NCBI GenBank assembly: GCA_016873225.1
Contig: VGXS01000017.1
Span: forward strand, 1-64,000
Length of the DNA stretch: 64,000 nt
Reading direction: 5' to 3'
DNA from: Planctomycetota bacterium
GTDB lineage: Bacteria; Planctomycetota; Planctomycetia; Gemmatales; Gemmataceae
Part shown: piece by piece, positions 54,701 through 62,256 of the stretch
Layout of the letters: every line of letters starts with the position of its first letter
Numbering within the stretch: position 1 is the stretch's first letter
Translations under genes and position numbers: made by a program
The notes under the pieces: generated by a model
Database searches by the model: none
The model's input: the letters and a program-made list of their open reading frames with translations, nothing else
Told to the model about the DNA's origin: nothing

Positions 54701-56090
54701 CGGCGCCCTCGTGCTGGATGATCCCAAGCGCCGCGTGGAACTGCTCGACCTCATCACCCTGCGCACGCCTCCCGCCGTGTCCGTCGCGATCGTGGATGCC
54801 GTCGCCTCCGGGTCGGCGAAGTCCACGGCCGAGATGTTCCTCCCCAAGCTAAGTTCCTGGTCCCCCGGCCTGCGGTCCGCGGCGCTGAAGGCCCTGGTAT
54901 CGCGTCCGGAATCGGCGCTCGCCCTCCTTCAGGCGATCGAGGCCGGCAAGGCATCGTGGAGCGACCTGGCCCTCGATCAGAAGCAGGCCCTCGCCGGGCA
55001 TCCCAACCGCCCGATCGCCCGCCTGGCCCAAACGCTCCTCGCGCGAGGCGGCGGGCTGCCGAGTCCCGATCGCGTCAAGGTGGTCGAACAGTATGGAAAG
55101 CTGGCCCGGGAGACGGGTGACTCAACCGCCGGGCAGGCCATCTACAAGAAGCATTGCTCCGTTTGCCACCGCCACGGTGGCGAAGGGGGACTTGTCGGCC
55201 CCGACCTGACCGGCATGGCCGCGCATCCCAAGGAAGAACTCCTGATTCACATCCTCGACCCCAATCGCAGCGTGGAAGGCAACTTCAGGCTGCACACCGT
55301 CACCACCGCCGACGGCAAGGTGCTCGCCGGATTGCTCGCTTCCGAGACACGGACATCCATTGAGCTCGTCGACAGCCAGGGCAAGCGCTACCTGCTGCCC
55401 CGTGAGGACATCGAGGAACTTCAGGTTTCCGCCAAGTCCGTGATGCCCGAGGGGTTTGAGAAGCAGATGTCCGAGAAGGATATGGGCGACCTCCTTGAGT
55501 TCCTCACCAAGCGCGGCAGGTTCGTGCCCCTGCCCATCGACAAGGCCGCCACCATCGCCAGCGACCGCGGCATGTTCTTCGGCGACGAAGGCGATGTCGA
55601 GCGCCTCATTTTCCCCGACTGGTTGCCCAAGTCGTTCAAGGGGGTGCCGTTCCAGTTGATCGATCCCAGGGGAGGAAAGGTTCCCAACGCCGTGATGCTC
55701 CACGGGCCCAGCGGAACCAAGGCCCCGAAAATGCCCAGGCAAGTGCTGGTTCCCTGCAACATGCCAGTGCGGGCCCTGCACCTGTTATCAGGCGTCGGCG
55801 GTTGGAGCTATCCGGCGACCCCCAAGGGGACGGTTTCCATGATCGTGCGCCTCAAGTACGAGGATGGATCATCCGAGGACATCGAACTGAAGAACGGGGA
55901 ACATTTCGCCGACTACATCCGTCGCGTCGAGGTTCCCAAGAGCGAGTTCGCCTTCGCGTTGCGAGGCCAGCAGATCCGCTACCTGTCCGTGGTGCCTTCC
56001 AAGGCTGAAAAGGTGGTGGGAATCACCTTGGTGAAAGGTCCCGATGGTTCCGCGCCCGTGGTGATGGCGATCACGGCCGAGTCGAGGTAA
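51777..56090 (+). CDS. ThuA-domain / PVC-type heme-binding CxxCH multidomain protein
   Basis: The 1,437-residue secreted protein starts with a signal peptide (LSLLLASLILAVAPAAEP). It carries a ThuA-like GATase fold (about 20-215, GGGLVPIHCASYCFLNSP), then a beta-propeller dehydrogenase-like domain of the PVC family (about 285-660; DADGDGKADKTTIF, GGVIVHQAPQTLFLRDND). HEAT-like helical repeats span about 670-1090. A cytochrome c motif follows as C1127-SV-C1130-H1131 with a distal PEGFEKQMS Met region, and a C-terminal beta domain. Such proteins are planctomycete hallmarks, probably periplasmic redox enzymes for sugars. Substrate unknown. A strong hairpin terminator follows. Confidence 0.9.
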   Translation: MLSLLLASLILAVAPAAEPVKGLFLGDQGHHKPAERFRQLQPAMARHGIQLEYTESLDALDPKVLGRFKVFVIYANHPKISPEQEKNLVSWVEAGGGLVPIHCASYCFLNSPAYIAMVGAQFKRHGTGTFKVEPAGNHPLLGGLPQFESWDETYVHDNHNPMGRVVLETRAEGDGREPWTWVREQGKGRVFYTAWGHDQRTFSQPGFHSLVARGILWAAGSGFEDAANAVAPPESAPLMVGPAKDAKPFEYQPAKVPFYPESKQWGKLAEPISRMQKPLDAAESARHLIHPADLEPRIFATEDQIPGKPIAMNWDHRGRLWVCCTIDYPNELQPPGKGRDRIVVVEDADGDGKADKTTIFAENLSIPTSIAFSNGGVIVHQAPQTLFLRDNDGDGKADERKVLFEGWSTGDTHAGPSNINYGPDNWFYGMVGYAGFDGTVGGRRRTFRTGFYRFKPDGSDIEFLRNTSNNSWGVGFSEEGLLFGSTANGCPTVFLPVANRHYEAVRGFTSTVLENIAPDAKYHPATDKIRQVDWHGQFTSAAGHALYTARRLPRAYWNRAAFVSDPTGHLTAAFLLEPSGSGFAARYGWNLLASDDEWTAPIVAEVGPDGCVWIIDWYNFIVQHNPTPAGFTTGKGNAYETPLRDKKHGRIYRMVPKGSPEPPAVSLDPADPASLVKALANDNFFWRRHAQRLIVERGKADVLPALLDILKNAKTDSIGLAPAAMHALWTLNGLGSTSADARATDAAIAALAHASAGVRRAALSTLPRDAKGRDALVKSGAMTDSDAQVRLEAVLAMAEMPAGGGAGTAVIRALDHEPNHTDRWISDALACALARHEAEAFPALLSSGKHAPAVLRIVGVVAEHQARSDGRETVQNLVSELSKADETLASIVVAGWDKGWPRSATMSLGTEADKALVALFDRLDSGGQAGLMRLASRWGSGSLAGKLGALAGSLMKTISSDKASDADRVSAAGQIGALVLDDPKRRVELLDLITLRTPPAVSVAIVDAVASGSAKSTAEMFLPKLSSWSPGLRSAALKALVSRPESALALLQAIEAGKASWSDLALDQKQALAGHPNRPIARLAQTLLARGGGLPSPDRVKVVEQYGKLARETGDSTAGQAIYKKHCSVCHRHGGEGGLVGPDLTGMAAHPKEELLIHILDPNRSVEGNFRLHTVTTADGKVLAGLLASETRTSIELVDSQGKRYLLPREDIEELQVSAKSVMPEGFEKQMSEKDMGDLLEFLTKRGRFVPLPIDKAATIASDRGMFFGDEGDVERLIFPDWLPKSFKGVPFQLIDPRGGKVPNAVMLHGPSGTKAPKMPRQVLVPCNMPVRALHLLSGVGGWSYPATPKGTVSMIVRLKYEDGSSEDIELKNGEHFADYIRRVEVPKSEFAFALRGQQIRYLSVVPSKAEKVVGITLVKGPDGSAPVVMAITAESR

Positions 56091-56117
56091 CGGCGCGGGT
56101 TTTTTGATGGTTTATGC

Positions 56118-56155
56118 AAAGAAGAAGGCCCGGAGCGCTCCGGGCCTTCTTCTTT
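56118..56155. terminator. Perfect 19-bp hairpin terminator, bidirectional
   Basis: AAAGAAGAAGGCCCGGAGC (56118-56136) is followed at once by its reverse complement (56137-56155), giving a GC-rich core flanked by A and T runs. It lies between the convergent PVC heme protein and the 42-residue gene and can stop transcription from both sides. Confidence 0.9.
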
Positions 56156-56183
56156 GGAAGTTCTGTCGCGGAAAATCGGTTGC

Positions 56184-56312
56184 TTAGGCAAGGACTCTTT
56201 TCATCTTCTTGGGGTCGATGCCCAAGGTGATCTTGTTGCCGGCCTTGCGCTTGGCCTTCTTGGCCATGCGGTCTTTCAGTTGCTGCTTGTTGAGAGGACG
56301 CTTGCGGGGCAT
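56184..56312 (-). CDS. Small highly basic protein, 42 residues
   Basis: The frame begins MPRKRPLNKQQLKDRMAKKA and ends KKMKRVLA. About 17 of 42 residues are Lys or Arg. A strong ribosome site AGGAG (minus strand, 56321-56325) sits 8 bases before ATG 56312, which supports translation. It ends just inside a bidirectional terminator and is divergent from the dipeptidase gene. I do not recognise a named family. The charge suggests nucleic-acid or ribosome binding, which is inference. Confidence 0.75.
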   Translation of the reverse strand: MPRKRPLNKQQLKDRMAKKAKRKAGNKITLGIDPKKMKRVLA

Positions 56313-56402
56313 GATAACGACTCCTGATGGTCAAATCAGATAAATAAGCGTACCTGACCGGCCCTGATCCGCCCAGCCCAAGTTGCCCAGTGGAGGCTTG
56401 CC

Positions 56403-57500
56403 ATGCTTTTTTTCGATGCCCACCTGGATCTCGCTTGGAACGGCGTGGACTGGAACCGTGACTTGAAACTCGAGGTTGCCGACATCCGTGAGCGGGAGAA
56501 GGCGCTCAACCTGAAGGGCAAGGCCAGGGGCGCCAACACGGTTTCCTATCCGGCCCTCAGGAGAGGTGGTGTCGGGTTGGGCATCGCCACCCTGCTGGCG
56601 AGATTGCACCGTTCCGATCAGGCTCCCGGATTTCAGGTGCAGGGCTTCAACAGGTATGAGGACATGGCCGGGGCCTTCGGGTCCGCCCGTGGCCAGTTGG
56701 CTTACTACGAGGCCCTTCAGGAGGAAGGAGTGCTTCGCCTGATCTCCACCAAGGGCCAGTTGGCCGAGATGGCGCGGGCCTGGAATGGCGGGGTGGCGAC
56801 GGCGGAAACGCCTTTGGGTTTCATCCTTTCCATGGAGGGCGCCGACCCGATCATTCATCCGCGCCAGGTGGAATCGTGGTGGAAATGGGGCCTTCGTGTG
56901 GTGGGGCCGGCCCACTATGGCATCAGCACCTACTCCCATGGGACCGCCACGCCCGGCGGATTGATGCCCCTTGGCCCCGAACTGTTGAGCGAAATGCGCC
57001 GGGTGGGAATGGTGCTGGATGTGACGCACCTGGCCGACCAGGCATTCGATGAGGCGTTGGACAAGTACGACGGACCGGTGTTGGCCAGCCACCACAACTG
57101 CCGGGCCCTGGTTCCCGACCAGCGCCAGCTGACTGATGACCAGATTCGCCGGCTGATCCAGCGTGGCGCCGTGATCGGCGCTGCCTTCGATGCCTGGATG
57201 CTGGTTCCCCGATGGGTGCGCGGAAAAACCACCGTGGAGGAGACCGGCGTCGCGTTGCGCCATGTCGCCGACCATATCGACCATGTCTGCCAGGTCGCCG
57301 GCAACTGTCGCCATGCGGCGCTTGGCACCGACCTCGATGGCGGCTTCGGAGCCGAGCAAAGCCCCGGCGATATCGAGACGATCGCGGATCTGCCGAAACT
57401 TGTCGTCATTCTCAAGTCGCGGGGTTATTCCGTCGCTGACATCGAGCAAATCGCCCATGGCAACTGGATCAGGTTCTTTGGAGAGCATCTGCCTGATTGA
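56403..57500 (+). CDS. Membrane dipeptidase (peptidase family M19)
   Basis: The 365-residue enzyme has the M19 metal site at its very N-terminus (MLFFDAHLDLAW, H7 and D9). Further along are the bridging Glu region SMEGADPI, the HLADQAF block, the histidine pair in LASHHNCRAL and the C-terminal Asp in GTDLDGGFGA. Renal-dipeptidase family members cleave dipeptides, including D-amino-acid ones. No signal peptide is visible, so it is probably cytoplasmic. GGAGG is spaced 6 bases before ATG 56403. A long antisense frame overlaps it but carries no family motif. Confidence 0.93.
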   Translation: MLFFDAHLDLAWNGVDWNRDLKLEVADIREREKALNLKGKARGANTVSYPALRRGGVGLGIATLLARLHRSDQAPGFQVQGFNRYEDMAGAFGSARGQLAYYEALQEEGVLRLISTKGQLAEMARAWNGGVATAETPLGFILSMEGADPIIHPRQVESWWKWGLRVVGPAHYGISTYSHGTATPGGLMPLGPELLSEMRRVGMVLDVTHLADQAFDEALDKYDGPVLASHHNCRALVPDQRQLTDDQIRRLIQRGAVIGAAFDAWMLVPRWVRGKTTVEETGVALRHVADHIDHVCQVAGNCRHAALGTDLDGGFGAEQSPGDIETIADLPKLVVILKSRGYSVADIEQIAHGNWIRFFGEHLPD

Positions 57501-57667
57501 TGAAAACCGGGCGCCTTGTCCAAATGGTATTTTGGGAGTCACTTGAGCCGTCGAAACATGAGAATCTGCCAATATCTTCAACCCATATTGACAAGTTTGG
57601 CTGTTCAGAGTTAGGTTCGATTTACCTCTTACCCTGCAATCTTCTTCGCAGTAAGGGCGCTACTCCA

Positions 57668-58654
57668 ATGACATTGGTATTCTCAGCGCGGCGTGGCTTC
57701 ACGCTTATTGAACTCCTTGTCGTCATCGCGATCATCGCGGTGCTGATCGGCCTGCTGGTTCCCGCCGTTCAGAAGGTGCGCGAGGCGGCCAACCGCATGA
57801 GTTGCACCAACAATCTCAAGCAGTTGGCCTTGGCCTGCCACAGCTACGAAAGCTCCTACGGCAGGCTTCCTCCTGCGGGAAAAGGGTATGGCTGGTGCGC
57901 CAGCACGGCCGGCGGCACGGGTGACACCAGCATCCTGAACATGAGTGGCTGGGTTCTCGTGCTTTCGCACCTGGAGCAAAGCGCCTTGGACTCGCAGTTG
58001 AACAAGGCCGCCTGTTTCAGCAACCTCAACACGGCATGGTGCTGCGGATTCACGGGCAACGCCAACGGCACGGTTGCCGGTTCCGTCACGGTCAACGGGG
58101 CACTTTCGGCGACTGTGATCAAGACCTTCGTGTGTCCGAGCGACCCTGGCCTCGCAACCGTCGAGTACAACTCCGGTGGAGGGCAGGGCGCGGCGATCAA
58201 CTATGACTTCATCGCGTCCAGGAGCGACAGCGGACTGGGAACAAACACCAACGGTTGCAACTACTGGAACAGGGCGGGCGCCTCCCGCTATATGTTCGGC
58301 GAAAACAGCGCGACGCGCCTCTCCGATGTCCTCGATGGAACCAGCAATACTTTCATGATCGGCGAGACATGCAAGAATGTGTGGAACGGTTCCAACTTGA
58401 GCTGGGCGTATCGGTCGTGGGTCATGACCGGAGTCGACCCCAACGGCGGACTCAACATCTGGTACACCCCCACGGGAGGCGCCACCCAATACGGCAACCT
58501 GAGCAGTTGGGGACAGGCCGGAAGCATCCATACGGCGGGAGCCAACTTCGCCATGGGCGACGCTTCGGTGCGCTTCGTGCGAGATTCCAATAGCAGCACC
58601 ATCCTGAGCCGCGCGGCCATGATGTCCGACGGAACCGTCAACAATGTTGAATGA
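57668..58654 (+). CDS. DUF1559 pilin-like protein
   Basis: The 328-residue protein starts at ATG 57668: leader MTLVFSARRG, then [20 protein letters not shown] with Gly before the cleavage Phe and Glu5. It keeps [20 protein letters not shown] and the C-terminal IHTAGANFAMGDASVRFVRD, where the usual DG is DA. The mature region is Asn/Gly/Ser-rich. An upstream frame start at 57497 lies in the dipeptidase end and is unlikely. A lipoprotein gene follows after 16 bases. The same pair is repeated immediately downstream. Confidence 0.93.
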   Translation: MTLVFSARRGFTLIELLVVIAIIAVLIGLLVPAVQKVREAANRMSCTNNLKQLALACHSYESSYGRLPPAGKGYGWCASTAGGTGDTSILNMSGWVLVLSHLEQSALDSQLNKAACFSNLNTAWCCGFTGNANGTVAGSVTVNGALSATVIKTFVCPSDPGLATVEYNSGGGQGAAINYDFIASRSDSGLGTNTNGCNYWNRAGASRYMFGENSATRLSDVLDGTSNTFMIGETCKNVWNGSNLSWAYRSWVMTGVDPNGGLNIWYTPTGGATQYGNLSSWGQAGSIHTAGANFAMGDASVRFVRDSNSSTILSRAAMMSDGTVNNVE

Positions 58655-58670
58655 CCGCGGGGTGGACACC

Positions 58671-59111
58671 ATGCGAACAGTTTTTTTCCTTTTCCTCGCG
58701 CTGGGATTCTCCGCGGGTTGCGGTTCTTCGGGGCCCGGACTTCCGCTGACGCCTGTCACCGGCACCGTCATGCTCGATGGCGTGCCGGTCGCCGAGGCCA
58801 AGGTGACTTTCTTTCCCCAGCTTGAAACCAAGGGAAATGGTGGTTGGGGGATCACCGATGCCTCGGGGAAATATGCGCTCAAGACTCCCCAGGGTGGCAC
58901 GGGCGTTCCAGACGGCGCCTACAAGGTCACGGTTAGCCTGAGGCGCAATCCCGATGGCAGTTTGCCCAAGCCGGATGAGCCACCGATCGAATCCAAGGCG
59001 AAGGAAACCCTTCCGGCCATTTACAGCAACGAGTCCAAGACAACCCTGAAGGCCGATGTTTCCTCGTCCGCCAAGCAGTTCGATTGGTCGCTCAAGGCGA
59101 AAGGCAAGTGA
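58671..59111 (+). CDS. Small lipoprotein with carboxypeptidase-regulatory-like (beta-sandwich) domain
   Basis: The 146-residue product has a lipoprotein signal with lipobox FSAGC (MRTVFFLFLALGFSAGC), then a beta-sandwich typical of planctomycete lipoproteins: TPVTGTVMLDGVPVAEAKVT, GITDASGKYALKT, and VPDGAYKVTVSL. This resembles the transthyretin/carboxypeptidase-regulatory fold. ATG 58671 is preferred over the ATG at 58644 that overlaps the DUF1559 stop. Such genes regularly follow DUF1559 genes, and the lipoprotein may anchor or assist the pilin-like partner, which is inference. Confidence 0.85.
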   Translation: MRTVFFLFLALGFSAGCGSSGPGLPLTPVTGTVMLDGVPVAEAKVTFFPQLETKGNGGWGITDASGKYALKTPQGGTGVPDGAYKVTVSLRRNPDGSLPKPDEPPIESKAKETLPAIYSNESKTTLKADVSSSAKQFDWSLKAKGK

Positions 59112-59343
59112 GTTCCAATCGGTCGCTGAAAGCGTGACAACCAAGCCCCCAACGGATTCTCTGGTCTCACGACTGGCCGGTCGTTGAAACTTTTAGCGGA
59201 CATGGTGTTCGCTTGTGAGCGATGTTGGACATCTTTCTTTTTTTGATAATGAAGGGTCCAATTAACCCAATCACCAAGCCTGGGCGATATTGACGACTCG
59301 GTTCTTCCTTGGTTAATTATATTCATCTCTCCCAATCTCCTGA

Positions 59344-60363
59344 TTGCCACATCGGAGAGGATTCACGCTGCTTGTTCCGCGAAAATCCGGCTTCACCCTT
59401 ATCGAACTTCTTGTTGTCATCGCGATCATCGCGGTGCTGATCGGCCTGCTGGTTCCTGCCGTGCAGAAGGTGCGCGAGGCGGCCAACCGAATGAGTTGCT
59501 CCAGCAAGATGAAGCAACTGGCGCTTGCCGCCCATAACTATGAGGGAGCCAACGGAAGGTTTCCACCCGCCGGTTCCGGGTATCAGTTGTGCCAAAGCAA
59601 CCAGACGGCTGACACTTCCGGTTACAACAGCAACGGATTGGTGCTGCTGCTTCCCTATTTGGAGCAGGAACCGCTATTCAAGCGCTTCAAACTGGGGGAA
59701 GCCAGCGCGGTGATGACCTCTGGAATGAATTCCACCACGGTGGTGGTTGGCAATCCCGTGACCAATGGCAACGCCGCCCTGGCCTCGACGGAACTTCCCA
59801 TCCTTTCCTGCCCATCCGACAACAACCCGGTCACAGGCAGGCTTTCCGGTTCGTACTACGGCCCGGGCGGGTCGTTCCAGGGGGCCGCCACCAGCTATGA
59901 CTTCATCTCCCATGATGCCGACTACGGAACCTGCAACAACTGGCGCACCACCACGGCCAAGCGGATGTTCGGCGAAAACAGCACAACCACTCCAGCCAGC
60001 GTTATTGATGGCCTTTCAAATACGATCATGTTCGGTGAAACCACCCGCTACCATGTGAATGGTGCCGCGTTCGCCTGGGCTTATCGCACACATGTCATGA
60101 CAGGTGTCGATCCCGGGACATCCAACCCGGGCATCAACCTGTGGCACCTGCCTGCGGTTCATCCCTTATGGCAGAATCCGCCCTACACGCCGGTCACAGG
60201 TCGAATACGCACTTGGTGGGCGGCGGCGGGCAGCCTCCATTCCGGCGGATGCAACTTCGCCACGGGGGATGGATCCGTCCGGTTCTTCTCCGAATCGGCG
60301 CCAGCGACGCTTTGGGACCAAATGTGCACGATGGCGGGCGGCGAAGTCGTCAACATGCCATGA
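59344..60363 (+). CDS. DUF1559 pilin-like protein with non-ATG start
   Basis: This copy shows [20 protein letters not shown] with Gly before the cleavage Phe, [20 protein letters not shown] and a C-terminal LHSGGCNFATGDGSVRFFSE. The frame has no ATG before the pilin motif. TTG 59344 is a usual alternative start but lacks a ribosome site. CTG 59368 lies 7 bases after GGAGAGG (59354-59360) and would give leader MLVPRKSG, about the length of the other copies. I give the TTG span and consider CTG quite possible. A lipoprotein gene follows, as for the copy at 57668. Confidence 0.88.
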   Translation: MPHRRGFTLLVPRKSGFTLIELLVVIAIIAVLIGLLVPAVQKVREAANRMSCSSKMKQLALAAHNYEGANGRFPPAGSGYQLCQSNQTADTSGYNSNGLVLLLPYLEQEPLFKRFKLGEASAVMTSGMNSTTVVVGNPVTNGNAALASTELPILSCPSDNNPVTGRLSGSYYGPGGSFQGAATSYDFISHDADYGTCNNWRTTTAKRMFGENSTTTPASVIDGLSNTIMFGETTRYHVNGAAFAWAYRTHVMTGVDPGTSNPGINLWHLPAVHPLWQNPPYTPVTGRIRTWWAAAGSLHSGGCNFATGDGSVRFFSESAPATLWDQMCTMAGGEVVNMP

Positions 60364-60389
60364 TCCATCAGCAGTGCTTGGGCGACACC

Positions 60390-60872
60390 ATGCTGAAGCT
60401 TGTCATTCCTGCCATGCTTGCCCTCCTCGCCGGTTGCGCGGCGAAGGGCCCGAAACTTGTGCCGGTTTCCGGCAAGTTGACTTTCGACGGCGCGCCCCTG
60501 GCCCACAATACGATCCAGTTCATTCCGGAACCGGGAACGCCGGGAAGCGGCGCGGGGGCGACCTCCACCGCCACGGGAGATTATTCACTCATCGCCACCA
60601 AGGGTGGCTCGTTGGTTGATTGCATGGGAGCCTGTCCGGGCCGTTATAAGGTCGTGGTGGTCGAACCGATGTTCCCGGTGGATGCCGACCTCAAGGTTCC
60701 GGTGGAAGGGGAACAACCGGCCCCGGCGATCGGCCTGCCGGGAACTCCTTCCAGGAAACGCGAGAGGCAGTCCATTCCACCCGCTTACGGGAATGCCCTT
60801 TACACGCCACTGGTCGTGACTGTTCCCGAAACAGGAGGCGACATTTCTTTGGAACTCAAGGCCGGCCGGTGA
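60390..60872 (+). CDS. Small lipoprotein with carboxypeptidase-regulatory-like domain
   Basis: The 160-residue product has lipobox LLAGC (MLKLVIPAMLALLAGC), followed by KLVPVSGKLTFDGAPLAHNT and GATSTATGDYSLIATKGG, a beta-sandwich parallel to the lipoprotein at 58671. An in-frame ATG at 60360 overlaps the DUF1559 stop (ATGA), so coupling from there is possible, but ATG 60390 puts the signal in place. With the DUF1559 gene at 59344 it forms the second of two tandem pairs. It converges on the RND adaptor gene with 13 bases between. Confidence 0.85.
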   Translation: MLKLVIPAMLALLAGCAAKGPKLVPVSGKLTFDGAPLAHNTIQFIPEPGTPGSGAGATSTATGDYSLIATKGGSLVDCMGACPGRYKVVVVEPMFPVDADLKVPVEGEQPAPAIGLPGTPSRKRERQSIPPAYGNALYTPLVVTVPETGGDISLELKAGR

Positions 60873-60885
60873 GGCTGGCATTCGG

Positions 60886-62256
60886 CTACTGGCCGGCCGC
60901 GGGTTTCTTTTCCACCTCAACTTCAATTCCATCGCCCAGTTCATCGGTGTTGCCGATGATCACTTCCATCTCGCGCGAAGGTTCCATGGCCTGCTTGCCG
61001 ACTTCGAGGGCAATCACCTCGGTCCAGTCGCCATCGGTGGCTCCCAGCCTCGCCTCGGCCTGGACGGCCTTTCCTTCCTTGTGGAGGAAAACGACGAAGG
61101 CGTCGCCGCGTTTGGCGATGGCCCTCGCCGGCACCGCCATCACGCCCTTCCGCCTGATGTCGACATACCCGTAGACATACATTCCGGGAAGAAACCTCGC
61201 ACCCTCGTTGGGCAAGTCGATCTCGGCCCTGAGGGTGCGACTGCGGACATTGAGCGCCCAGGATGTCCGGGCCACCTTGGTATCCACCCGCAGGTTGGCC
61301 AGCGATTCGAAGCGCACCGCTCCCGGGGTGCCGACCGACACGAAGCGGGTGTCGGTCTCGGGGACATCGACGAACACCCTGACCTTGTCGAGCCTGTCGA
61401 CAACATAAATGGGAGCGGACCGGGTGGAGGATTGGGCGGGTGAATTGGTGGGCGCGGACTGGTCGCCCGAGGAGGCGGAGACATAGTCTCCGGTGTTGGC
61501 GTTGCGGATGGTGATGATGCCGTCGAACGGCGCCGTCAGCTTGAGGTAGCCCACCAGCGCGGCGAGCCTTCTTTCCTCGGCTTTCGAGACGACAACCCGG
61601 GTTTCCGCCGCCTGGATGTCGACCTTGGCTTTGGCGAGGTCGGCGTCGCTGGCGAGACGCTGGGCCTCGGCGACGGCGACGGCCGAAACGGCGGCGTCAC
61701 GCGCCGCCTCGTTCGACTTGAGTTGCCGCGTCGATTCCCCCAGCACCTGCTTGTCGACGACATTCTGCTGCACGAGGCCCGTCAGGCGCTTCACCTCCGA
61801 CTGCCAGCGTTCCACCTCGGCGGTGAAGCGCCCGACATCCGCCTTGGCCTGGGCCACCTTGGCCACCGCCGCCTTCAGGGTGCCATCGGCGCTGTCGGCC
61901 ACCTTTTTGGCCTGGTCGACGAGCACGGTGTCGAGTTCGACGCGCGCCTGCTTCACCCGGTGTTCCTCAACGAGTTCGGGAACGAAGATGGTGGCGAGCA
62001 CCTGGTCCTTCCTCACGATGTCGCCGATGTCGACATTCCATTTCTCGATGTAGCCGCTCACCTTGGCATACAGGGCGGCGCGCTCGTAGGCTTCCACGAA
62101 TCCCGGTTGGCCAACAACGCGGTTGATGTCGCGTTTTTCCGGAATCACCAGGGTCACGGCGGGTTTGCTAGGGGAGGGTGTCGCGGGCGCGGAGGGCGTC
62201 GAGCATCCGCAGGCGAGCGCCGATATCGCCACGATCGCCATGGCTCGGTTGGTCAT
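60886..62256 (-). CDS. RND efflux system periplasmic adaptor (membrane fusion protein), lipoprotein
   Basis: The adaptor bridges an inner-membrane RND pump and an outer-membrane channel. Started at ATG 62256 it has 456 residues and a lipoprotein signal (MTNRAMAIVAISALACGC, lipobox ACGC). The first half-lipoyl segment is AALYAKVSGYIEKWNVDIGD. A long helical hairpin (about 95-230) is rich in Ala/Lys/Glu. The return lipoyl segment is LKLTAPFDGIITIRNANTGD. Then comes the beta-barrel (VRVFVDVPETDTRFVSVG). Its ATG overlaps the permease stop by 4 bases. An additional start further upstream belongs to a shadow frame in the permease. Confidence 0.92.
   Translation of the reverse strand: MTNRAMAIVAISALACGCSTPSAPATPSPSKPAVTLVIPEKRDINRVVGQPGFVEAYERAALYAKVSGYIEKWNVDIGDIVRKDQVLATIFVPELVEEHRVKQARVELDTVLVDQAKKVADSADGTLKAAVAKVAQAKADVGRFTAEVERWQSEVKRLTGLVQQNVVDKQVLGESTRQLKSNEAARDAAVSAVAVAEAQRLASDADLAKAKVDIQAAETRVVVSKAEERRLAALVGYLKLTAPFDGIITIRNANTGDYVSASSGDQSAPTNSPAQSSTRSAPIYVVDRLDKVRVFVDVPETDTRFVSVGTPGAVRFESLANLRVDTKVARTSWALNVRSRTLRAEIDLPNEGARFLPGMYVYGYVDIRRKGVMAVPARAIAKRGDAFVVFLHKEGKAVQAEARLGATDGDWTEVIALEVGKQAMEPSREMEVIIGNTDELGDGIEVEVEKKPAAGQ

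Noticed and set aside
56331..57581. 416-codon minus-strand frame over the dipeptidase
   Set aside because: The plus frame has the complete M19 metal site. The minus frame is low in conserved sequence.
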